Below, in pieces: positions 8,404-15,707 of a stretch of DNA of 34,218 bases. Origin of the DNA: Actinomycetota bacterium. GTDB lineage: Bacteria > Actinomycetota > Thermoleophilia > Solirubrobacterales > Solirubrobacteraceae. The position numbers and the translations under genes were made by a program. Below the pieces are notes generated by a model. That model was not told where the DNA came from and searched no databases. It saw nothing but the letters and a program-made list of their open reading frames with translations. Positions within the stretch are counted from its first letter, which is position 1; each line of letters starts with the position of its first letter. The stretch is taken from positions 1 through 34,218 of the forward strand of contig VAWY01000094.1 of assembly GCA_005888335.1 (NCBI GenBank), given 5' to 3'.

Positions 8404-10275
8404 ATGGCCGAGATGACCCTCCCCGCACGCGCCGCCCGGGCCGGCGGCTCCGTCCCAATCGCCGACTACGGGCTGCTGTCGGACTGCAGCTCGGCGGCGC
8501 TCGTCAGCCGCGACGGCTCGATCGACTGGCTGTGCCTGCCGCGCTTCGACAGCCCGAGCCTCTTCGCCCGCGTCCTCGATCCAGAGGCCGGGCACTGGTC
8601 GATCGCGCCGACCGGCGAGTACGGCACAGAGCGCCGCTACGCGCCCGGGACGCTCGTCGTCGAGACGACGTTCACGACGAGCACCGGCAGCGTGCGACTC
8701 ACCGACGCGCTCGCCTTCCCCGAGGGCCAGCGCGGTCACGGCCTCGGCCACGACGCGCCCCACGAGCTGCTGCGCTGCGTCGAGGGCGTCGCCGGCGAGG
8801 TCGAGCTCGTCCTCGAGCTCGCGCCGCGCGCGGAGTACGGGCTCGTCCGGCCGCTGATCCGCGTCGAGGAGGGCGGCGCGCGCACGTTCGGCGGCCCGAA
8901 CCGGACGGCCGTGCGCAGCGCGGTCGGCCTCGAGCTGAGCGACGCCACGCTGCGCGCGCGCTTCACCGTCCGCGAGGGCGAGCGGCTCGGCTTCTCGCTG
9001 CGCTGGGCGCCGGTCGAGGGCGAGCAGCCCGAGCCGACCGATCCCGCGCGCGTCGGCGACCGGCTCGCCGACATCGTCGAGGGCTGGCGCTCATGGGAGG
9101 CCGAGCACGACATCTACGACGGCCCGCACCGGGACCTCGTGAGGCTCTCCGCGCGCGTCCTGAAGGGCCTGACCTACCGGCCGACCGGCGCGATCGTCGC
9201 CGCCCCGACGACCTCGCTGCCGGAGACCGTCGGCGGCGAGCGCAACTGGGACTACCGCTACGCGTGGATCCGCGACGCCAGCCTCACCATGGAGGCGCTG
9301 TACATCGGCAGCTGCCCCGACGAGGCCGAGGACTTCATCTCGTTCATGACCAGCGCGGCAGGCGGGGGCGCGGGCAACGGCTACGCGCTGCAGATCATGT
9401 ACGGCATCGGCGGCGAGCACGACCTGAGCGAGCGCGAGCTGCCCTTCCTGCGCGGCTGGCGCGACTCGGCGCCGGTGCGCATCGGCAACGGCGCGTGGGA
9501 CCAGGTGCAGCTCGACGTCTATGGCGAGCTGCTCAACGCGATGTGGCTGTACCGCGAGCAGCTCGGCGACCTGCACCTGGAGATCCGGCGCTTCGTCGCC
9601 GACCTCGCCGACACCGCCGCGCGGCGCTGGCACGAGCGCGACTCGGGCATGTGGGAGATGCGCGGCGAGCCGCGCCACCACCTCTCCAGCAAGGTGATGT
9701 GCTGGGTCGCGCTGGACCGCGCCGTCAAGCTCGCCGACCGGCTGGGCGAGCAGGGCAAGCCCGACGAGTGGCGCGCCGCCGCCGACGAGATCCGCGAGGC
9801 CGTGCTGACACGCGGGTGGAGCGAGGCCAAGCAGGCCTACGCGCAGTCCTTCGACTCCGACGACCTCGACGGCGCCGCGCTGCTGATGCCGATCGTCGGC
9901 TTCCTGCCCGCCACCGACGAGCGGATGCGCTCGACGATCGAGGCGATCGCGCGCGAGCTGACCGACGACGGCCTCGTCCTGCGCTACCTCAACGACGAGG
10001 GTCTCAACGCCGACGGCCTCAGCGGCGAGGAGGGCACCTTCGTCATCTGCTCGTTCTGGCTGGTCTCGTGCCTGGCGCAGGCCGGCGAGGTCGAGCGCGC
10101 GGAGGCGCTCTTCGACCAGCTCGTCTCCTACGCCAACGACCTGGGGCTGATCGCGGAGGAGATCGACACCCGGAACGGGGAGCTGCTGGGGAACTTCCCC
10201 CAGGCCTTCTCGCACATCGGGCTCATCATTGCGGCATGGCACATCGACCAGGCAAAGGCGAAGGCGAACGCATGA
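8404..10275 (+). CDS. GH15-family glycoside hydrolase (glucoamylase/trehalase-like)
   Basis: This 623-residue protein opens with IADYGLLSDCSSAALVSRDGSIDWLCLPRFDSPSLFARVLD, the standard N-terminus of bacterial GH15 proteins, which include the actinobacterial trehalases. The (alpha/alpha)6 barrel begins near residue 250 with LTYRPTGAIVAAPTTSLPE and then RNWDYRYAWIRDASLTMEA. Candidate catalytic acids are the Glu in MWEMRGEPRHH (about 416) and in EEGTFVICSFWL (about 541). There is no signal peptide, so it acts in the cytoplasm. The reaction would be inverting hydrolysis of terminal alpha-glucose from maltodextrin or trehalose. Its stop overlaps the next start by four bases (ATGA), and it diverges from the GH13 gene. 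Confidence 0.93.
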   Translation: MAEMTLPARAARAGGSVPIADYGLLSDCSSAALVSRDGSIDWLCLPRFDSPSLFARVLDPEAGHWSIAPTGEYGTERRYAPGTLVVETTFTTSTGSVRLTDALAFPEGQRGHGLGHDAPHELLRCVEGVAGEVELVLELAPRAEYGLVRPLIRVEEGGARTFGGPNRTAVRSAVGLELSDATLRARFTVREGERLGFSLRWAPVEGEQPEPTDPARVGDRLADIVEGWRSWEAEHDIYDGPHRDLVRLSARVLKGLTYRPTGAIVAAPTTSLPETVGGERNWDYRYAWIRDASLTMEALYIGSCPDEAEDFISFMTSAAGGGAGNGYALQIMYGIGGEHDLSERELPFLRGWRDSAPVRIGNGAWDQVQLDVYGELLNAMWLYREQLGDLHLEIRRFVADLADTAARRWHERDSGMWEMRGEPRHHLSSKVMCWVALDRAVKLADRLGEQGKPDEWRAAADEIREAVLTRGWSEAKQAYAQSFDSDDLDGAALLMPIVGFLPATDERMRSTIEAIARELTDDGLVLRYLNDEGLNADGLSGEEGTFVICSFWLVSCLAQAGEVERAEALFDQLVSYANDLGLIAEEIDTRNGELLGNFPQAFSHIGLIIAAWHIDQAKAKANA

Positions 10276-11633
10276 CCGACTACGACGTCATCGTGGTGGG
10301 CGCGGGGCCGGCGGGCGAGCACTGCGCGGCCGCGCTCGCCGGCGGCGGCCTGCGGGTGGCCATCGTCGAGCGCGAGCGGCTGGGCGGCGAGTGCGACTAC
10401 TGGGCGTGCATCCCGTCCAAGACCCTGCTCCGTCCCGGTGAGGCGCTGCGGGCGGCGCGCGAGGCGCCCGGCGCCGCCGAAGCGGTGACCGGCCCGATCG
10501 ACGTCGCCGCGGCGCTGGCCTGGCGCGACTTCATGGTCCGCGGCTACGACGACTCCAGTCCGCAGCGCTGGGCGGAGGGTGAGGGCATCGACGTCCTGCG
10601 CGGCGCCGGCCGGCTCGCCGGGGCCGGCGTCGTCGAGGTCGACGGGGCGCGCCACACCGCCGAGCATGTCGTGCTGGCCACCGGCTCGGATCCGGTGTTC
10701 CCGCCGATCCCCGGCCTGCGCGAGCTCGACGGCCTGTGGACCAACCGCGAGGCGACCGGGATGAAGGAGGTCCCGCGCCGCCTGCTCATCCTCGGCGGCG
10801 GGCCGGTCGGCGTCGAGATGGCCCAGGCCGTCGCGCGCTTCGGCGGCGAGGTCGCGCTCGTCGAGGGCATGGACCACGTGCTCGCGCGCGAGCCGCGGCC
10901 GCTCGGCGAGGCCGTCGCCGAGGTCCTGCGCCGCGACGGCGTCGAGCTGCACCTCGGCATGCATGCGACGCGCGCGCGGCGCGACGGCGAGGACTACGTC
11001 CTCGACTTCGGCGACGGGACCTCGCTGCGCGGGGATCGCCTGCTCGTGGCCACGGGCCGGCGCCCTCGGGTCGCCGATCTCGGCCTCGAAACCGTCGGCG
11101 TCGAGACCAACGGGCGCGGCGTCCCGGTCGACGAGCGGATGTCGGCCGGCGGCGGGCTGTGGGCGATCGGCGACGTCACGGGCATCTGGCCGCTGACGTA
11201 CGTCGGCAAGTACCAGGGGCGCGTCGTGGCGGCCAACATCCTCGGCGAGGCGCGCCAGGCCAACTACGAGGCCGTCCCGCGCGTGGTCTTCACCGACCCG
11301 CAGGCCGCGTCGGTCGGCGCCGCCGTGGCGCCGTTCAGCGCGACCGCCGCGCTCGCCGAGGTGCCCAGGACCGCCACCTACACGCGCGCCTACGACCAGA
11401 GCAACGGGTTCATGACGCTGCTCAGCGACGGCGAGCGCCTCACCGGCGCCTACGCGCTCGGTCCCGAGGCGGGCGAGTGGTTGCAGCAGGCCACGCTGGC
11501 GATCCGCGCCCGCGTTCCGGTGGAGGTCCTGTGGGACACCATCCAGCCGTTCCCGACCTTCTCGGAGATCTACCTGCACGCGCTGCAGGCGCTGCGCGCC
11601 CAGCTGCGTGACGCCGCCCCGGCCCGGGCATGA
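10272..11633 (+). CDS. FAD-dependent pyridine nucleotide-disulfide oxidoreductase (dihydrolipoamide dehydrogenase-like)
   Basis: A 453-residue class I flavin disulfide reductase. The FAD motif VVGAGPAG is at residues 8-15, the redox pair C41/C46 lies in GGECDYWACIPSKT, the NAD(P) motif LILGGGPVGVEMAQA starts near 172, the second FAD motif GGLWAIGDVTG is near 295, and a C-terminal dimerisation domain follows. The active-site histidine usual in the C-terminal HPT-x-SE motif is replaced by Phe (PFPTFSE, about 425), so the charge relay of lipoamide dehydrogenase and mercuric reductase is absent. The substrate is therefore uncertain and it should not be called lpd. It overlaps the GH15 stop by four bases and is followed by a strong hairpin. 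Confidence 0.88.
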   Translation: MTDYDVIVVGAGPAGEHCAAALAGGGLRVAIVERERLGGECDYWACIPSKTLLRPGEALRAAREAPGAAEAVTGPIDVAAALAWRDFMVRGYDDSSPQRWAEGEGIDVLRGAGRLAGAGVVEVDGARHTAEHVVLATGSDPVFPPIPGLRELDGLWTNREATGMKEVPRRLLILGGGPVGVEMAQAVARFGGEVALVEGMDHVLAREPRPLGEAVAEVLRRDGVELHLGMHATRARRDGEDYVLDFGDGTSLRGDRLLVATGRRPRVADLGLETVGVETNGRGVPVDERMSAGGGLWAIGDVTGIWPLTYVGKYQGRVVAANILGEARQANYEAVPRVVFTDPQAASVGAAVAPFSATAALAEVPRTATYTRAYDQSNGFMTLLSDGERLTGAYALGPEAGEWLQQATLAIRARVPVEVLWDTIQPFPTFSEIYLHALQALRAQLRDAAPARA

Positions 11634-11637
11634 AAAA

Positions 11638-11688
11638 GGGCGTGGAGCCGGTCCTTCCGCCTGACGGAGTTAAGCGGCTCTCACGCCC
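11638..11688. other. Strong 51-nt stem-loop downstream of the oxidoreductase gene
   Basis: A 13-bp stem pairs GGGCGTG (11638-11644) with CACGCCC (11682-11688), and GAGCCG (11645-11650) with CGGCTC (11675-11680), with only T11681 bulged. Inside is a second small hairpin (TCCG/CGGA, 11656-11668) with a CCTGA loop, closed by a purine-rich internal loop. Five A residues (11633-11637) flank the left side, so for leftward transcription this would be a stem followed by five U, an intrinsic terminator. For rightward transcription there is no U-run. No leftward gene is known to end here. I do not recognise an RNA family. Confidence 0.6.
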
Positions 11689-11719
11689 GTGTCGGTCAAG
11701 GTACGCCCCAAACCCCTGA

Positions 11720-11962
11720 ATGTCGAGGGTTATCGGGATCGGAGGCTCCGCTGCACTCGTCCTTGCGGGCGTCGTGCTTGCCGTCGCCGGCGTGCACGTG
11801 GTCGCCTTCGCGGTGGCCGCCCTGGGCCTCGTGGGCCTGACGAGCTGGGCGTTCTACGAGATCGGCCTGAGCGAGGATCGCGACCGCGCCCGCGAAGAGC
11901 GGGCCCGCGACCGCGCTCAGCGCGAGCGCCCGCGACGGCTGCGCCTCCCGCCGCGCCGCTGA
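11720..11962 (+). CDS. Small two-helix membrane protein (80 aa)
   Basis: The 80-residue product has two adjacent hydrophobic segments (about residues 5-26 and 28-46: AALVLAGVVLAVAG, then VAFAVAALGLVGLTSWAFY). A highly charged Arg/Glu/Asp tail (SEDRDRAREERARDRAQRE) follows, consistent with a helical hairpin in the membrane and a cytoplasmic tail. No family is recognised. No Shine-Dalgarno sequence precedes the ATG; the start lies in the loop of a weak stem (AACCC/GGGTT, 11711-11731), which may be chance. It is 86 bp after the oxidoreductase, across the strong hairpin. Confidence 0.6.
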   Translation: MSRVIGIGGSAALVLAGVVLAVAGVHVVAFAVAALGLVGLTSWAFYEIGLSEDRDRAREERARDRAQRERPRRLRLPPRR

Positions 11963-12019
11963 CTTGTTTCCAACCGCGGCGTTTGCCGGCGCGTTTCAGC
12001 TCGCGGCCTCGCCGCCCCA

Positions 12020-12595
12020 ATGGACTGGCCCGCGTGCACAGCCACCGCGACGCTGCCGATCATGGCCGCCGCCCTCGCTTGGCTGGCGGTGGTCGGGGCC
12101 GTCGTCGCGCTCTGCCGGGCGGCCGCGGCGGGCGACGCGCATCAGCCGCGCGCCGAGACACCGGCGGACGCCCCGCCCGAGTCGCCGCCGCGCACGCCGT
12201 ACGAGGTCGTCGCCTGCGCGCTGGTCGACCTGGACGTCGAGCACGCGACGCTGTTCGCCGGCGACGCGCCCGAGCGGCTGCGCGCGATCTCGCGCGGTCA
12301 CCTCGACACGCGCGCCGACGCCGAGCCGCCCGAGCTGCACGAGAAGGCGGCCGTCGCCGCCCTGCGCGCCGGCGCGCCGGTCGAGTTCGGCGGTGTGGCG
12401 CCCGCGCCGCTCGTCGCCGCCGCGCCGGTGCTGCGGGCCGGGCGGCCGGTCGGCGCGCTCGCCGTGAGCGCGCACCGCACCACGCGGGGGCGGCTGACCT
12501 TCGCCGAGCGCCGCACGCTCGGGGTCATCGCCGCGTCGGCGGCGGCGCTGCCGGGGCTCGGCCGGCCGCGCCGCGTCGGGCCGCCGCGCCGCTGA
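12020..12595 (+). CDS. Membrane-anchored GAF-like domain protein
   Basis: A 191-residue protein with one N-terminal membrane helix (about residues 14-34, MAAALAWLAVVGAVVALC), a proline/alanine linker (about 40-60) and a compact domain from about 62 to 180. The domain ends with AAPVLRAGRPVGALAVSAHR and then RLTFAERRTLGVIAASAAAL, which is the closing strand-helix pattern of GAF domains. It closely resembles in layout the N-terminal GAF-like part of the HD-GYP protein that follows at 12702. A sensor role at the membrane is plausible, but the ligand is unknown. The ORF is followed by a 106-bp AT-richer gap before the HD-GYP gene. Confidence 0.65.
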   Translation: MDWPACTATATLPIMAAALAWLAVVGAVVALCRAAAAGDAHQPRAETPADAPPESPPRTPYEVVACALVDLDVEHATLFAGDAPERLRAISRGHLDTRADAEPPELHEKAAVAALRAGAPVEFGGVAPAPLVAAAPVLRAGRPVGALAVSAHRTTRGRLTFAERRTLGVIAASAAALPGLGRPRRVGPPRR

Positions 12596-12651
12596 CGCTC
12601 AGACCCAGACCGCACGCGGTCCTCGCTTTGTGGTATTTCCAGTCCAAACGT

Positions 12652-12680
12652 GACCGATCAGCGTTTTTGATCAATCGGGC
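12652..12680 (+). promoter_or_regulatory. Candidate control region upstream of the HD-GYP/LuxR gene
   Basis: The gap from 12596 to 12701 is clearly AT-richer than its surroundings. It contains overlapping inverted repeats: CCGAT (12654-12658) with ATCGG (12674-12678), and GATCA (12656-12660) with TGATC (12668-12672), around a T-run. No convincing -35/-10 pair is obvious. Because the downstream protein has its own LuxR DNA-binding domain, autoregulation is possible but unproven. Confidence 0.3.
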
Positions 12681-12701
12681 TCGGGAAACCCAGGACCTCG
12701 C

Positions 12702-14783
12702 ATGGCTGTGGCCGTCTCGCTCGAGCCCCAGGCCGCGGCCACGCTGCGGACCCTGACCGCGCACGCGGCGCGGCTGCTCGGCGTCGACAACGCCACGGTC
12801 CTCCTCTCCGACCCCGGCGCTCCGCACGGCCTCGCCGTGGCGGCCTCCGTGGGCGACGCGGCCGTCGCGCCCGACGCGAAGGTGGTGGGCCGCTGCGTGG
12901 CGACCGCCGAGCCGGTCCTCGCGGGCGACGGCGGGCGCTTCGCCCGCGGCGAGCCCGACGGCCCGTGCGCCTGCGCGCCGATCCTCTCCGACGACGGCTC
13001 GGTGGCCGGAGTCCTCGCCGCGGGCGAGGCCGGCGTCGATCGCCCGTTCGGCGACGACGAGCTCGACGCGCTGGCCGACGTCGCCGAGTTGATGGGCGGC
13101 GTCCTCGCCCAGGCGCAGGCCAGCCGCAGGGTTGCTGGGACGCTGCGCGCCGGCATCGAGGCGCTCGCCTCGCTGCTCGACCTGCGCGACGGCTACGCCG
13201 CGCGCGACGCCGGCGAGGTGGCGCGGCTGGCCTGCGCGGTCGGCGAGCGCCTCGGCGTGCACGGCGCGGCGCTGTCGGAGCTCGACGTCGCCGGCCGCGT
13301 TCACGACATCGGGAAGATCGGCGTCCCCGACGCCATCCTGCAGAAGCCGGGCCGCCTCGAGCCCGACGAGCGCGCGATCATGGAGCGCCACGCCGTGTGG
13401 GGCGCCGAGACGCTGGGCCGGATCCCGGGGCTCGAGGGCGTCGCGGAGATCGTGCGCAGCCACCACGAGCGCTGGGACGGGCGCGGCTACCCCGCCGGCC
13501 TCGCCGGCGAGGAGATCCCGCTCGCCGCGCGCATCATCGGCGGCTGCGAGGCCTACCGGGCGCTGACGAGCGACCGCCCGTACCGCCGCGCGCTCGACCC
13601 CGAGCGCGCCGCCGGCCTGCTCGGGCAGGGCGCGGGCAGCCACTTCGACCCGGGCGTGGTCGAGGCGCTGCTCGCCGTCCTGCGCCTGCGACCCGCCGGC
13701 GCCGCCCCGGTGCCGGGGCCGGCGGATGCGGCGCCCGCCCGGCCGCGCGGCGTGCCGCCCGCCCCGGCGCCCGCGGGCGGCGAGCGCCACCCGCTGCCCG
13801 CGGCCTTCGAGCGCCTCGAGACCCTCCCCGCGTTTGCGGAGTCGCGCGACCGCCTCCTGGCGGTGTTGCGCTCGCCGAAGCCCTCGGCGGGCGCCATCGT
13901 CGAGGCTGTCGAGTCCGACGTCGCCCTGCTCGTGGCCGTCCTGCGCCTCGCCAACCGCGTCCGCGGGGGCGCTCGCATCGCCGCCGTCCGCGAGGCCGTC
14001 GAGGCCCTGACCCCCGAGGGCGTCGAGCAGCTCGCCAGCCGCATCACGGTCGCCGACTTCTTCGAGCGCCGCCCGGCATGGCCGACGCCGCCCGAGCCCT
14101 TCCGCGCGCACGCCGTAGCCGTCCAGCGTGCCGCCGACCGGCTGACCCGCGAGACCGGGTACCGGGACGTCGACGAGCTGCTGGTCGCGGCGCTGCTGCA
14201 CGACGTCGGCAAGCTCGTGCTCGGGCACGCTTACCCCGGCTATCCCGCCGAGGTGCACGCCGGCGCGCGCACGCCCGACGAGCGCGTGCGCGCCGAGCGG
14301 CGCGCGCTCGGCATCGACCACGCGCTGGTCGGCGGCGTGCTGCTGCGCCGCTGGGGGCTGCCGGGCAGCCTGGCCCGAGCGGTCGAGCGCCACCACACCG
14401 ACGACGCCGAGCCCGAGGCGGCGCTGGTGCGCCTCGCCGACATGCTCGCCCACAACGCCCAGGGCGCGCCGATCGATCCGCAGCGGCTGCTCGAGGCGTC
14501 GCGTCACGTCGGCCTGACGTCCGCGGCGCTGCGGGCCGTCATGTACGAGCTGCCCACGTCCGGCATGGCGCGGCGGCGCTCGGCCGAGCCCTGCCCGCTG
14601 ACCGACAAGGAGCTGCAGGCGCTGCGCGGCCTGGCCGAGGGCAAGGTCTACAAGGAGATCGCCACGGACCTGGGCATCGCCACCAGCACGGTGCGCAGCC
14701 ACCTGCACAAGACGTACAAGAAGGTCGGCGCGAGCGACCGCGCGCAGGCGGTGCTGATGGCCACGGAGAACGGCTGGATCTGA
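12702..14783 (+). CDS. GAF-like / HD-GYP / HDOD / LuxR-HTH multidomain signalling regulator
   Basis: A 693-residue protein with four recognisable parts. Residues 1-140 are GAF-like (CACAPILSDDGSVAGVLAAGE). Residues 140-330 are an HD-GYP phosphodiesterase domain with H201-D202 in HDIGKIG, H230, H254-H255 and the GRGYP signature at 260-264. After a Pro/Ala linker, residues 360-590 are an HDOD domain with its own HD pair (H500-D501 in LLHDVGKLVLG). The C-terminus (about 630-693) is a LuxR helix-turn-helix (KEIATDLGIATSTVRSHLHKTYKKVG). HD-GYP domains hydrolyse cyclic di-GMP, so this could be a one-protein route from second messenger to transcription. The first metal-binding His of the family (HSxRV) appears to be Asp169. 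A hairpin directly follows the stop. Confidence 0.9.
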   Translation: MAVAVSLEPQAAATLRTLTAHAARLLGVDNATVLLSDPGAPHGLAVAASVGDAAVAPDAKVVGRCVATAEPVLAGDGGRFARGEPDGPCACAPILSDDGSVAGVLAAGEAGVDRPFGDDELDALADVAELMGGVLAQAQASRRVAGTLRAGIEALASLLDLRDGYAARDAGEVARLACAVGERLGVHGAALSELDVAGRVHDIGKIGVPDAILQKPGRLEPDERAIMERHAVWGAETLGRIPGLEGVAEIVRSHHERWDGRGYPAGLAGEEIPLAARIIGGCEAYRALTSDRPYRRALDPERAAGLLGQGAGSHFDPGVVEALLAVLRLRPAGAAPVPGPADAAPARPRGVPPAPAPAGGERHPLPAAFERLETLPAFAESRDRLLAVLRSPKPSAGAIVEAVESDVALLVAVLRLANRVRGGARIAAVREAVEALTPEGVEQLASRITVADFFERRPAWPTPPEPFRAHAVAVQRAADRLTRETGYRDVDELLVAALLHDVGKLVLGHAYPGYPAEVHAGARTPDERVRAERRALGIDHALVGGVLLRRWGLPGSLARAVERHHTDDAEPEAALVRLADMLAHNAQGAPIDPQRLLEASRHVGLTSAALRAVMYELPTSGMARRRSAEPCPLTDKELQALRGLAEGKVYKEIATDLGIATSTVRSHLHKTYKKVGASDRAQAVLMATENGWI

Positions 14784-14802
14784 GGATCGACTTCGTCGAT
14801 CC
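14784..14802 (+). terminator. Hairpin directly after the HD-GYP/LuxR stop codon
   Basis: A perfect 8-bp stem, GGATCGAC (14784-14791) with GTCGATCC (14795-14802) around a TTC loop, begins at the base after the stop. A short TT follows rather than a full U-run, so it may be a weak terminator or a transcript-stabilising stem. Confidence 0.5.
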
Positions 14803-14807
14803 TTCAA

Positions 14808-14825
14808 GCGCGAACTTCGTCGCGC
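14808..14825 (+). repeat. Second hairpin, sharing a core with 27231-27247
   Basis: GCGCGA (14808-14813) pairs with TCGCGC (14820-14825) around ACTTCG. The core GCGCGAACTTCGT also occurs, inverted, in the hairpin at 27231-27247, so this could be a dispersed intergenic repeat used as a transcript end. Confidence 0.4.
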
Positions 14826-14882
14826 GGGATCTGGCGGGACCCGCGGCGTGGTGCCGCCCGGCGCCCGCGGCGACCAGGCGTC

Positions 14883-15707
14883 ATGCTGCGGGCGATGGAG
14901 GTGACGGACAAGGTCGTGGTGGTGACCGGCGGCGCGGGCGGCATCGGCCGCGCGCTCGCGCGCCGGATGGCCGCCGAGGGCGCCGCCGGCGTGGTGGTCG
15001 CCGACCTCGATGGCGCCGGCGCCGAGCGCGTCGCCGGCGAGATCGAGGCGGCCGGCGGGCGCGCTGTCGCGCTCGGCGGCGACGTCTCGGCCGACGAGGA
15101 CGTGCGGGCGCTGCTCGAGCGCGCCGAGGAGGCCTTCGGGCCGGTCGACGTCTTCTGCGCCAACGCGGGCGTCGCCGTCGGCGCCGAGCCGCACACGACG
15201 CCGCCGGACGAGTGGGACCTCGCGTTCGCCGTCAACATCCGCGCGCACATCGTGGCGGCGCGCCACCTCCTGCCCGGCTGGCTCGAGCGCGGCTCGGGCT
15301 GCTTTCTGTCCACGGCGTCCGCGGCGGGGCTGGTGAGCCAGATCGGCTCGGCGCCGTACGCGGTCACCAAGCACGCCGCGGTCGCCTTCGCCGAGTGGCT
15401 GTCGATCACCTACGGCGAGCGCGGCGTCCACGTCGCCTGCCTGTGCCCGATGGGCGTCAACACAGCGATGCTGCACGCCGGCGGCGACGAGAACGTCGCC
15501 AGCGCCACGGTCACCGCCGCGGGCGCGGTCCTCGAGCCCGAGGACGTCGCCGACGCCGTGATCGACGGGCTGCGCGCCGAGCGCTTCCTGATCCTCCCGC
15601 ACCCCGAGGTGCTGACGTTCTTCCAGCGCAAGGCGAGCGACTACGACCGCTGGCTGGCCGGGATGCGCCGCCTGCAGCGGACGGTCACCCGGGCGGCGCC
15701 GGGCTGA
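14883..15707 (+). CDS. SDR-family oxidoreductase
   Basis: The 274-residue protein has TGGAGGIG at about residues 15-22, the acidic residue after strand 2 (VADLDG) favouring NAD, CANAG at strand 4, the catalytic Ser in STASAAG and the YAVTK Tyr/Lys pair. The C-terminal part (ILEPEDVADAVIDGL-like block, then RFLILPHPEV and YDRWLAGMRRLQ) is typical of an actinobacterial SDR subgroup often found near acyl-CoA or alcohol metabolism genes. Two starts are possible, 14883 and 14895; the second gives the N-terminus MEVTDKVVVVTGG usual in the family. Its 3' end overlaps the opposite-strand glutamate dehydrogenase gene by 23 bp. Substrate unknown. Confidence 0.9.
   Translation: MLRAMEVTDKVVVVTGGAGGIGRALARRMAAEGAAGVVVADLDGAGAERVAGEIEAAGGRAVALGGDVSADEDVRALLERAEEAFGPVDVFCANAGVAVGAEPHTTPPDEWDLAFAVNIRAHIVAARHLLPGWLERGSGCFLSTASAAGLVSQIGSAPYAVTKHAAVAFAEWLSITYGERGVHVACLCPMGVNTAMLHAGGDENVASATVTAAGAVLEPEDVADAVIDGLRAERFLILPHPEVLTFFQRKASDYDRWLAGMRRLQRTVTRAAPG

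Noticed and set aside
10272..11633. Calling the flavoprotein lpd or merA
   Set aside because: The essential His of those enzymes is replaced by Phe, and there are no 2-oxoacid dehydrogenase or mercury genes nearby.
11638..11688. Resemblance of the minus strand (GTCAGG and GGAAGG) to the signal recognition particle RNA core
   Set aside because: The AGCAGCC part of the conserved loop and the long SRP stem are missing, and the element is only 51 nt; the match is likely chance.
11711..11731. Weak stem around the start codon at 11720 as a translational switch
   Set aside because: Only five contiguous pairs with a bulge; too weak to claim regulation from sequence alone.
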